The translations under genes and the position numbers were made by a program. The notes below the pieces were generated by a model. That model was not told the DNA's origin and did not search any database. It was given only the letters and a program-made list of their open reading frames with translations. Positions 7,675 through 14,827 of a stretch of 27,358 nucleotides of DNA are shown here, in pieces. The stretch comes from JALFST01 sp022779285 (GTDB taxonomy: Bacteria; Bacillota; Clostridia; Tissierellales; Peptoniphilaceae). Within the stretch, counting starts at the first letter, position 1. Each line of letters opens with the position of its first letter. The DNA is taken from assembly GCA_050313895.1 (NCBI GenBank), contig JBNPMI010000017.1. One strand, written 5' to 3'.

Positions 7675-9037
7675 TTACCAAAAATATAGCAGGGACCGCA
7701 TTCTTCAGCAGCCGAATGTGGGCCTTTTTCTGGATATGGGCCTCGGGAAGACCTTGATCACCTTGTCCGCAATCAAAGAACTGATGTACGGGCGTTTCAC
7801 TGTCAATCGGGTACTGGTGATCGCCCCGAAAAAAGTGGCCGAAGCGACCTGGCAAAATGAAATCCATAAGTGGAGTGAATTTCATATGCTTCGGGTGTCT
7901 ACCGTTTTAGGGACGGTCAAACAGCGTATTCAGGCGCTATATACCCCGGCGGACATTTACATCATCAACCGCGACAACGTGGTGTGGCTTACCGAATACT
8001 ATCAAAATGACTGGCCGTTTGACATGGTGGTATGCGATGAGTTTACGAGCTTTAAAAATCATGAATCGAAACGGTTCCGGGCGCTTTCCGCAGTCAAACC
8101 CCATATTCAGCGTCTGGTCGGCCTAACCGGCACACCGAGTCCGAACGGATTCCTGGATCTTTGGGCGCAGATCTATCTGCTGGATGGCGGCGAGCGTTTC
8201 GGACGATCGTTTTACGCGTATCGGAATGCGTATTTTGATAGCGACTATATGGGATATTCGTACACGCCGAAAAAATTCATGCCGGAAAAACTGAGCAGCA
8301 TGATTTCCGACATCTGTGTTTCCATGAAAGCGGAGGATTATATCGAACTTCCCGAGATGGTGGAAAACATCATTCCGGTCAAGTTGGACGCGAAAGCGGA
8401 CAAGGCCTATCACGATCTTGAGAGAGACGCCGTGCTGGAACTCGCGGCGGAGAGTGAAATTACGGCAACGTCTGCGGCCGCTTTATCGACAAAGCTTCTG
8501 CAGTTATCCAACGGCGCCGTATATGATGAGCAGGGGATCTGGCATACGATTCATGATTGCAAGATCGATGCCTTTCTGGAGACGATCGAGCAGCTGCAGG
8601 GCAAGTCCGTATTGGTGTTCTATCACTTCAAGCATGATCTGGAGCGGATTCAGGCGGCGCTGGCCAAGACAAAACTGCGAGTCAAAAAACTGGAAGGCCC
8701 AGAGGATCAGGAGAACTGGAATGCCGGAAAAATTGATGTGCTGTTAACGCATCCGGCAAGCTCCGCATATGGGCTGAATTTACAGCAGGGAGGGAATCAC
8801 ATCATTTGGTTCGGATTGAATTGGAATTATGAACTCTATGTACAGGCGAATAAGCGTCTCCATCGGCAGGGACAGAAATTTCCGGTGTTTGTGCACCATC
8901 TTGTTACGCAGGGCACCCGGGATGAGGATGTGATGGCGGCGTTAAAGCAAAAAGAAAATGCACAAAACTATGTGCTGGAAAGCTTAAAGGCGAGAATACA
9001 GAGAATCAGAAATGAGGTGAAAAATGGATTGGCGTAA
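7655..9037 (+). CDS. SNF2-type DEAD/DEAH superfamily 2 helicase
   Basis: This 460-residue ATPase is of the SNF2/SWI2 group. Visible motifs are Walker A DMGLGKT (K32), motif II CDEFTS (D128-E129), motif III GLTGTPSPNG, and motif VI NKRLHRQGQ (R401, R404). The C-terminal RecA lobe has VLVFYHFKHDLE and LLTHPASSAYGLNLQ, typical of these phage proteins. It likely remodels or translocates on DNA together with the VRR-NUC nuclease, giving a two-gene nuclease-helicase unit. ATG 7655 is favoured: GGAGG lies 5 nt upstream and MELKLHDYQ is the normal beginning. Earlier in-frame starts at 7610 and 7643 exist but have poorer sites. Confidence 0.94.
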   Translation: MELKLHDYQKYSRDRILQQPNVGLFLDMGLGKTLITLSAIKELMYGRFTVNRVLVIAPKKVAEATWQNEIHKWSEFHMLRVSTVLGTVKQRIQALYTPADIYIINRDNVVWLTEYYQNDWPFDMVVCDEFTSFKNHESKRFRALSAVKPHIQRLVGLTGTPSPNGFLDLWAQIYLLDGGERFGRSFYAYRNAYFDSDYMGYSYTPKKFMPEKLSSMISDICVSMKAEDYIELPEMVENIIPVKLDAKADKAYHDLERDAVLELAAESEITATSAAALSTKLLQLSNGAVYDEQGIWHTIHDCKIDAFLETIEQLQGKSVLVFYHFKHDLERIQAALAKTKLRVKKLEGPEDQENWNAGKIDVLLTHPASSAYGLNLQQGGNHIIWFGLNWNYELYVQANKRLHRQGQKFPVFVHHLVTQGTRDEDVMAALKQKENAQNYVLESLKARIQRIRNEVKNGLA

Positions 9038-9461
9038 AATTGCGGCGGAGGATCTGAGAAGATATTCGGGGCTTTGCCACGCGGCTTCCGGGCTTCGGAG
9101 CGATGTGGAAGCGTTGAGTGAACGGCTTGTCGGCGTGAAGGGAATGCAGTTTCACGCAAACCCGACAGCGGATGGCGGGACTTCCATGGAAGACCATTGG
9201 ATTAATCTTATGGTGGAAATTGACCGAAAAAAGCTGCAACGAAAAGTGAATCTCCATTTAATCCGGCGAATCGAGCGGGGGCTTGCGGCGTTGTCACCCG
9301 CGGAACGGGATATCTTAGAACGATTTTATGTCACGCCCTCCCGGGATACGGTAGAGGGCATTATGGAGACGCTGCACTGTCAGAAGTCCCGGGTGTATCA
9401 ACTCAAGGACGAAGCGCTTAGAAAATTCACATTACACATGTACGGGCTTGCGGAATCATAA
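9024..9461 (+). CDS. ArpU/RinA-like late transcription regulator (sigma region 4-like HTH)
   Basis: This 145-residue protein ends in a helix-turn-helix resembling sigma-70 region 4: ALSPAERDILERFYV, then TVEGIMETLHCQKSRVYQLKDEAL (about residues 90-138). The N-terminal half is helical with basic segments. Proteins of this shape (ArpU, RinA, DUF1492-like groups) are encoded just before the packaging genes of Bacillota phages, and several activate late transcription. The gene overlaps the helicase end by 14 nt. The next 50 bp contain a promoter with upstream repeats, its most likely target. No activator function is proven here. Confidence 0.83.
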   Translation: MDWRKIAAEDLRRYSGLCHAASGLRSDVEALSERLVGVKGMQFHANPTADGGTSMEDHWINLMVEIDRKKLQRKVNLHLIRRIERGLAALSPAERDILERFYVTPSRDTVEGIMETLHCQKSRVYQLKDEALRKFTLHMYGLAES

Positions 9462-9471
9462 AAAAGTTTTC

Positions 9472-9523
9472 GTGGAAAAAAAGTGGAAGAAAAATACGGA
9501 AATGTGTGCTATAATCATATTGG
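9472..9523 (+). promoter_or_regulatory. candidate late promoter with upstream activator repeats
   Basis: TATAAT at 9510-9515 is preceded by TG one base upstream (TGCTATAAT), an extended -10. No good -35 box is present at the right distance. Instead GTGGAA repeats occur at 9472 and 9483, 11 bp apart (one helical turn), and a related ACGGAA follows at about 9496. An activator-dependent promoter served by the adjacent regulator would look like this. The start of transcription would be near 9522. Confidence 0.65.
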
Positions 9524-9541
9524 GTTCATAGGCGATAAACC

Positions 9542-9575
9542 AAAAAAGCATTCCGTACGAGCGGAGTGCTTTTTT
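9542..9575 (+). terminator. intrinsic terminator hairpin in the late leader
   Basis: AAAAAAGCATTCCG (9542-9555) pairs with CGGAGTGCTTTTTT (9562-9575) around a 6-nt loop, with one wobble pair, and ends in a six-T run. It stands about 20 nt downstream of the expected late transcription start and immediately before a strong AGGAGG. It could be a terminator for early transcripts, or an attenuator that late transcription must pass. Confidence 0.72.
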
Positions 9576-9590
9576 GTTAGGAGGGATTTC

Positions 9591-9647
9591 GTGGCCAAAT
9601 CATGGACGGAAATCTTATTTTTTGTGCGCCATGTCATGACAGAGTAG
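9591..9647 (+). CDS. possible 18-residue leader peptide
   Basis: A GTG start lies 6 nt after TTAGGAGGG, the best ribosome site of the area. The frame reads 18 codons (AKSWTEILFFVRHVMTE after the start) to TAG at 9645-9647. The stop is 12 nt before the ATG of the ParB-DUF4417 gene, whose own ribosome site (GAGAGGG, 4 nt spacing) is closer than ideal. A leader peptide that couples translation is possible. It could also be the remnant of a deleted gene's start. I do not recognise the peptide. Confidence 0.35.
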   Translation: MAKSWTEILFFVRHVMTE

Positions 9648-9659
9648 CGAGAGGGTACC

Positions 9660-10688
9660 ATGAGGATTATCGAAAAAAGCATTGATGAAATCAAGCCATA
9701 CAAAAAGAATCCAAGAAAAAATGACAAGGCGGTTTCCGCCGTTGCCGCGTCGATCCGGGCATTCGGTTTTCAGGTGCCCATTGTCCTTGATAAAAACAGC
9801 GTGGTGATTTGCGGGCACACAAGGCTCAAGGCGGCGGAGTCGTTGGGCATGAAACACATTCCCTGTGTTTTAGCGGAGGATCTCACAGAGGAGCAGGCAA
9901 GGGCCTTTCGGCTGGCGGATAATAAGGTGGCTGAGCGGGCTACGTGGGATATGGGGAAGCTTTTTGAGGAAATCGAAAGCCTTGATATCGATATGGGCGT
10001 CTTCGGTTTTGATGTTCCGGAGCCGACAGAGGATACGGAGCACGATTATTACGGTGCTGCGAGAGAGAAAACCTATGAGGCATATAACCTGTATGACTTT
10101 GATAAAAAGAGGACGGCAGGAAGCTGGGGCATTCCAACGATAGCACCGGTTACACACATACCAAAGCGGCTCATCGGGTTTAATTATGTCCTCAATACGG
10201 ATGCGCCGGATTGTGGAGTGCATTTTTATTTAGACGATTATCAATTTGAGCGGATCTGGAATCGTCCCCACGATTACATGGATCGCTTGCGGCGCTTTGA
10301 TTGTGTTTTGACGCCTGATTTTAGTTTATATCTGGGTATGCCGCGGGCGATGAAGTTGTGGAATGTATATCGCAGTCGTCTTATCGGTCAGATTATGCAG
10401 GATTACGGGCTGATTGTGATTCCCACACTTACCTGGGCGGAACCGGAGACATTCGCCTTTTGCTTTGACGGTTTGTCACCCGGAGGAGTTGTTGCGGTCT
10501 CTACCGTAGGAGTTAAGCAAAAAAAAGAGTCACGCGAAATATGGGCGCGCGGCATGGCCGAGGCATTAAAACGGGTTGCGCCGCGTCATGTTGTTGTCTA
10601 TGGTGGAGACATTGGATTTTCTTTTGAAAACACCCCTGTCTCATTTATCGAAAATGAACGGCTGGAAGATTGGAGGAGGACAAAGTGA
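9660..10688 (+). CDS. ParB/Srx-nuclease domain fused to DUF4417
   Basis: This 342-residue protein has two domains. Residues 1-110 form a ParB-like N-terminal domain: IDEIKPYKKNPRKND, IRAFGFQVPIVLD, CGHTRLKAAESLG (GHTR at 52-55) and RLADNKVAE. Residues about 130-330 match DUF4417, with LIGFNYVLNT, VHFYLDDYQF, DCVLTPDFSLYL and IPTLTWAEPETF. In many phages this ParB domain and its acidic linker (FGFDVPEPTED) lead into a DNA methyltransferase; here DUF4417 occupies that place. ParB-like domains bind or hydrolyse nucleotides or cut DNA, while DUF4417 has no known function to my knowledge. It is not a partition ParB, because the DNA-binding HTH and a ParA partner are missing. Its stop overlaps the next start. 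Confidence 0.87.
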   Translation: MRIIEKSIDEIKPYKKNPRKNDKAVSAVAASIRAFGFQVPIVLDKNSVVICGHTRLKAAESLGMKHIPCVLAEDLTEEQARAFRLADNKVAERATWDMGKLFEEIESLDIDMGVFGFDVPEPTEDTEHDYYGAAREKTYEAYNLYDFDKKRTAGSWGIPTIAPVTHIPKRLIGFNYVLNTDAPDCGVHFYLDDYQFERIWNRPHDYMDRLRRFDCVLTPDFSLYLGMPRAMKLWNVYRSRLIGQIMQDYGLIVIPTLTWAEPETFAFCFDGLSPGGVVAVSTVGVKQKKESREIWARGMAEALKRVAPRHVVVYGGDIGFSFENTPVSFIENERLEDWRRTK

Positions 10689-11452
10689 AAATCCAAAATG
10701 AACGAGATTTAAAACTTATTTTTCGGTATCAGGCATGGATCGATTTTGGAAACTATCGATTGCATGACAGTTACAATCTATACGAAAATGGAGAGGATCG
10801 TCCGGTCAAATTACACGACGCAAAGACGGCGCTTGCCTATCCCGTCGAAGGAAAAACGATCCTTGAGTGGCTACAAGATATTGAGTTTATTTTCCATTAC
10901 AGCGGTGGAAACGGGCAGACCGGCGGCGAGCTGGGCGGCGGCTTTAGACACGCAAAAGGCAGCGAATACGATAGCTATACAAGATCATTGTTTCCCGCCG
11001 AATTTAACCAGCAGGGACGTTATGTAACACAGGATAAAGCCGTAGAAATGTTTGAGAAAAAATATAAAAACGCAAAAATCGAATATGGCGTGAGTGTTGA
11101 TGAGCTCGGCTTTGTACACAAACATGTACAAGGAGGGGCGAGCAGCGTGAGAATTTCGTCTGCGGGAAAAAACCATCGAATTTTGCACAATCACCCAAGT
11201 GGCGGAAACTTTAGCGATGCAGACCTGATTAGTGTTGCGCGAGACAAAAATGCGAGCGGCATGGATGCGATCGGGAGAAGATACTCCTATTCGATTTCAA
11301 AAACCCAAAATTTTAAAGCGGAGAATTTTATCAGCGCGATTCAGAAGGCGCAGTGGCCAAAGAAGATGAGTTATGACCAAGGCGCAAACTGGTGGCTCAA
11401 AAGAAATGCGTCCAAGCTTGGGTACAGCTATGCCCGAAGAAAGACGAGGTAA
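10685..11452 (+). CDS. JAMM/MPN (RadC-like) metalloprotease-like phage protein
   Basis: This 255-residue protein carries a JAMM-type zinc signature: LHNHPSG (H168, H170) and then S177-x-x-D180 in NFSDADL. The spacing between the second His and Ser is six residues, one shorter than classical JAMM. An upstream Glu in VDELG (E140) could be the catalytic Glu. The N-terminal 110 residues are unfamiliar, with a glycine-rich stretch (GGNGQTGGELGGGF, about 74-87); the C-terminus is basic. JAMM enzymes remove ubiquitin-like modifiers or trim proteins, and in RadC relatives the role is unclear. GTG 10685 is chosen because GGAGGAGG lies 5 nt upstream; TTG 10670 would overlap that site. A terminator follows. 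Confidence 0.75.
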   Translation: MKIQNERDLKLIFRYQAWIDFGNYRLHDSYNLYENGEDRPVKLHDAKTALAYPVEGKTILEWLQDIEFIFHYSGGNGQTGGELGGGFRHAKGSEYDSYTRSLFPAEFNQQGRYVTQDKAVEMFEKKYKNAKIEYGVSVDELGFVHKHVQGGASSVRISSAGKNHRILHNHPSGGNFSDADLISVARDKNASGMDAIGRRYSYSISKTQNFKAENFISAIQKAQWPKKMSYDQGANWWLKRNASKLGYSYARRKTR

Positions 11453-11467
11453 AAGCAGAACCGATTC

Positions 11468-11490
11468 AGCCGGCAGATGTCGGCTTTTTT
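11468..11490 (+). terminator. intrinsic terminator after the JAMM gene
   Basis: AGCCGGC (11468-11474) pairs with GTCGGCT (11479-11485), with one wobble and a 4-nt loop, followed directly by a T run to 11490. It closes the accessory cassette. The 40 bases up to the small terminase gene show no promoter, so packaging genes appear to depend on readthrough. Confidence 0.8.
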
Positions 11491-11530
11491 ATTGCCTGAA
11501 AGGGGGTTCGGGAAGGGAGAAAGAAAAGGC

Positions 11531-12019
11531 ATGGCAAATGAAAAAAATCTAATTCCATTTTCCGAGCGCCCTCAAGAGGAGCACCGAGAACTCAGCCGGC
11601 GCGGTGGTCTCTCGTCCGCAAAAAAGCGAAGGGCACGTGCCAATATCAAAAAATCTATGGAAGCGATCTTACAGATGGATGTGCCATCGGAATCAGTGCG
11701 GGAAAGACTGAAGGAAATGGGGCTGGCACCGACCATTGAGCAAGGCATGATTCTGTCCGTCGTCAATTCGGCAATGAAGCGCGGTGATATTCGAGCGCTG
11801 GAATCGATACGCAAGATGATTGGACAAGAAGAAAGCACGGCGGATCATCGGGAGCAACGGGCGCGCATCCGAAAATTGGAAGCCGAGACGCAGAGAATTT
11901 ACGCAGAGATTGAACGCGCGCGAGGAGCTGACGGCGATAAAGACACGCAGGTCATTATTGTAAACGAGTGGAGCGAAGAGGATGAGTCGGAAGATCATAC
12001 GGATACAACAGGAGATTAA
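11531..12019 (+). CDS. terminase small subunit
   Basis: This 162-residue protein precedes a clear large terminase and has the family's usual start: a short N-terminus, then ELSRRGGLSSAKKRR (GG-basic motif), and ANIKKSMEAIL. A mid segment reads LAPTIEQGMILSVVNSAMKRGDIRALESIRKMIG, typical of one Bacillota small-terminase group. A coiled-coil helix covers about 112-142, and the tail is strongly acidic. It should recognise phage DNA and load the large subunit. ATG 11531 is chosen because the longer frame upstream lies in the terminator. The ribosome site is unremarkable (GAAAAGGC close by, AAGGGAG at about 11 nt). It overlaps the next gene by 38 nt. Confidence 0.83.
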   Translation: MANEKNLIPFSERPQEEHRELSRRGGLSSAKKRRARANIKKSMEAILQMDVPSESVRERLKEMGLAPTIEQGMILSVVNSAMKRGDIRALESIRKMIGQEESTADHREQRARIRKLEAETQRIYAEIERARGADGDKDTQVIIVNEWSEEDESEDHTDTTGD

Positions 12020-13298
12020 CCCCAACTTTCGAGACGTTTGGCAAAGTCAAAAGCCGTATAACATACTCAAAGGGGGACGAAATTCGTTCAAGTCGTCTGT
12101 GATTGCGCTCAAGCTCATTTATATGATGGTTCCCTATATGCAGGCGGGGGAGCGTGCGAATGTTGTCGTAATCCGCAAAGTGGCGAACACCATCCGCGAT
12201 AGCGTCTTTCAAAAAATGCAGTGGGCACTTGGAAAGTTCGGATTCTCCAACCGTTTTAAAAAAACGGTGGCGCCTTTTCAGCTGATTGACAAAAAAACGG
12301 GTTCCTGCATTTATTTTTACGGACAAGACGACTTTCAGAAACTAAAATCCAATGACATCGGGAATTTGATTGCCGTGTGGTATGAGGAGGCAGCGGAGTT
12401 TCAAAGCTTCGAGGAATTTGACCAGACAAACATTACCTTCATGCGTCAAAAGCACGAGGAGGCGCCGTTTGTACAGATTTTTTGGTCATACAATCCGCCA
12501 CGGAATCCATATAGCTGGATCAACGAGTGGGCGGAGCAGGCAAAAACCGATGAAAGTTACCTTGTCCATCACTCCACCTATCAAGATGACACCTTGGGTT
12601 TTGTGACCGCGCAGATGATGCAGGACATTATCCGGGTGCGCGAAAACGACTATGATTATTATCGCTATATTTACGAGGGCATTCCCGTTGGAATTGGCGA
12701 TAACGTGTACAACATGTCCCTGTTTCACGAAGTCCCGGAGGTGCCGAAAGAGGAGCATATCCTTGCGCTGTTTTTTTCGACCGATACCGGTCACAGTGTT
12801 TCCGCGACCACGACACTCGCCTTTGCCTATACGATGAAACGGAACGTCTATTTACTTTCGACTGATTACTATAGCCCGGTTGGGAAAGTCCATAAAAGGA
12901 GCCCGGTTGAGCACTGCGAGGCGATGGAGCGCTTTTATACAAAAATATGTCAAAAATACCCGTATCCTGTGCAAAAAAAGACGGTGGACAGCGCTGACGG
13001 GGCGATTCGAAATCAATATTTTAATCTGTATGGGGAGCGTCTCCATCCCGTTTCCAAGGGGAGAAAGGTGGATATGATCGACAATGTAATTGATCTTTTG
13101 GCGCAGGGGCGCTTTTTTTATATCGAAAACGAAGAAAACCGTATTTTTCTGGAAGAGCATCGCGATTATCGGTGGATTCCGGAAAGTATTGAAAAAAACC
13201 CTGATAATCCCGCAGTTGTAAAAGAGCGCGACCATACATGCGACGCCTTTCAATATTTTTGTAAAGATAATTTACGTGATCTGGGATTAAAGTACTAA
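11982..13298 (+). CDS. terL: terminase large subunit (PBSX/SPP1 type)
   Basis: This 438-residue packaging motor has both domains. The ATPase has a Walker A variant GGRNSFKSS (31-39, K37) and Walker B LIAVWYEEAAEF with catalytic E135/E136. The RNase H-like nuclease has STDTG (D268), TVDSADGAIRN (D336, D339) and RDHTCDAFQYF (D417, D421). This matches the Terminase_3/PBSX group, whose members commonly package by a headful mechanism, so a pac-type phage is a fair guess. GGAG lies 8 nt before ATG 11982. The long overlap with the small subunit suggests coupled translation. Confidence 0.95.
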   Translation: MSRKIIRIQQEINPNFRDVWQSQKPYNILKGGRNSFKSSVIALKLIYMMVPYMQAGERANVVVIRKVANTIRDSVFQKMQWALGKFGFSNRFKKTVAPFQLIDKKTGSCIYFYGQDDFQKLKSNDIGNLIAVWYEEAAEFQSFEEFDQTNITFMRQKHEEAPFVQIFWSYNPPRNPYSWINEWAEQAKTDESYLVHHSTYQDDTLGFVTAQMMQDIIRVRENDYDYYRYIYEGIPVGIGDNVYNMSLFHEVPEVPKEEHILALFFSTDTGHSVSATTTLAFAYTMKRNVYLLSTDYYSPVGKVHKRSPVEHCEAMERFYTKICQKYPYPVQKKTVDSADGAIRNQYFNLYGERLHPVSKGRKVDMIDNVIDLLAQGRFFYIENEENRIFLEEHRDYRWIPESIEKNPDNPAVVKERDHTCDAFQYFCKDNLRDLGLKY

Positions 13299-13308
13299 GG
13301 GGGCGCAA

Positions 13309-14826
13309 ATGTTTGACGAGTTGAAAACGTGGATAGCGAGAGTAGGTGCAAAATTGGGCATAATTCGAGAACTGGAAACCGTTCAAGACCATAGAAAAAT
13401 AGCATTGGATGAAAACGTGTATGAACGCATCCTCTTAGACCGCAACATTTACAAGGGGTATGTCCCAAAGTGGCATGACCTTACCTATCGGACATCAAAC
13501 GGGGAGCGACACAAAAGGCGGATGCAGTCGCTACAGATGGGAAAAGTGCTGGCACAGAAAATGGCGGGCCTGATTTTTAACGAAAAAGCGGAGATTGATG
13601 TATCGATTGCAGGAACAACGCCAATGGAAGGGAAAAAAGACCCTGCGAACGAATTTATTCAAGAAACGCTGCGTAAAAACGGGTTTTATAAAAACTTTCA
13701 GCGCTATCTTGAATATGCGTATGCGATGAGCGGTATGGCCATGAAGGTGTATGTGCATAACGGCGAGGTGCGGCTTGCTTATGCCAAAGCCGACGCTTTT
13801 TTTCCGCTCGCTCATGATAGTGAAAATATCGATGAGGCTCTTTTTGTGCACAAAGAAAAAAAGGGCAAAAAATACTATACCCTTTTGGAATGGCACGAGT
13901 GGGAGGGAATGAACTATGTGATTACCAACGAGCTTTATGAAAGCACGCAGGAGGGAAAAATCGGGCACAAGGTGCCGTTGTCAACGATTTATGAAGACCT
14001 GCAGGAGCGGACAGTGCTGAAAAATCTTTCCCACCCGCTTTTTGTATATTTTAAGTTAAACACGGCGAATAACTTAGCGATGGATTCTCCGCTTGGCGTG
14101 AGCATTTTTGATAACAGTTATGACACGCTCTATACGCTGGACTATCTGTATGACTTTTTCTTACATGAGTTTAAGCTTGGAAAACGTCGCATCGCCGTTG
14201 ACGCGTCCATGTTGCGCCCGGTGCTGGATCCGGATAAGCGCGAGCGCATGGCCTTTGATCCGGACGAGACCGTATTCAATGCGTTAAATATGGATAACGG
14301 ACAAGTAACGGATTTGTCTGTGCCGCTTCGCACGCAGGAGATTATACAAGCGATCAATGCGCAGCTTGAAATTTTAGCCATGCAAACAGGATTCAGCGCC
14401 GGAACGTTTACTTTTGACGGCCGGAGCGTAACCACCGCCACACAGGTTATTTCCGAGAATTCGCAGACGTACCAGACGCGTAATTCTCACGCCGTGTTGG
14501 TGGAAGAGGGGATTCAGTCTCTCGTGCATGCGATTCTTGCTGTTGGGAGCCTGTATGGGCTTTATCATGGCAGCCTGGACGTTACCGTAAAAGTAAACTT
14601 TGATGACAGCTTGGCGGAGGATCGGCAAAGCAAATACAATTACTATTCGATGGCCGTTCATGATGCGCTAATCCCGAAGCGCGAGGCGATCATGCGCATT
14701 TTCAAGCTGACCGAGCAGCAGGCGTTATCCTGGATAGCAGAGATCGAAAAAGAGAGCACGCCGAGCATACCGGCGGAGGCGGCAGATTTGTTCGGCGCGT
14801 CCGGTGCGGAGAACATGAGGTCATAA
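13309..14826 (+). CDS. portal protein (SPP1 Gp6 type)
   Basis: This 505-residue protein follows the large terminase and has the length and content of SPP1-type portals. Family-like stretches are the start with LGIIRELETVQDHRKIALDE, the conserved KMAGLIFNEKAEIDV near residue 85, FVYFKLNTANNL, PLGVSIFDNSYDTLYTLDYLYD, and ITALQTGFSAGTF-like MQTGFSAGTFTFDG followed by TATQVISENSQTYQT. It forms the dodecameric ring through which DNA enters and leaves the head. GGGGGCG lies upstream of ATG 13309. The minor capsid gene begins 1 nt after its stop, the usual order. Confidence 0.93.
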   Translation: MFDELKTWIARVGAKLGIIRELETVQDHRKIALDENVYERILLDRNIYKGYVPKWHDLTYRTSNGERHKRRMQSLQMGKVLAQKMAGLIFNEKAEIDVSIAGTTPMEGKKDPANEFIQETLRKNGFYKNFQRYLEYAYAMSGMAMKVYVHNGEVRLAYAKADAFFPLAHDSENIDEALFVHKEKKGKKYYTLLEWHEWEGMNYVITNELYESTQEGKIGHKVPLSTIYEDLQERTVLKNLSHPLFVYFKLNTANNLAMDSPLGVSIFDNSYDTLYTLDYLYDFFLHEFKLGKRRIAVDASMLRPVLDPDKRERMAFDPDETVFNALNMDNGQVTDLSVPLRTQEIIQAINAQLEILAMQTGFSAGTFTFDGRSVTTATQVISENSQTYQTRNSHAVLVEEGIQSLVHAILAVGSLYGLYHGSLDVTVKVNFDDSLAEDRQSKYNYYSMAVHDALIPKREAIMRIFKLTEQQALSWIAEIEKESTPSIPAEAADLFGASGAENMRS

Positions 14827-14827
14827 G

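Noticed and set aside
9660..10688. ParB-like gene as a plasmid or chromosome partition protein
   Set aside because: Only the N-terminal nuclease-like domain is present; the partition HTH domain and a ParA gene are absent.
11477..11530. Longer N-terminus for the small terminase subunit
   Set aside because: The extension would begin inside the terminator hairpin at 11468-11490 and lacks a ribosome site.
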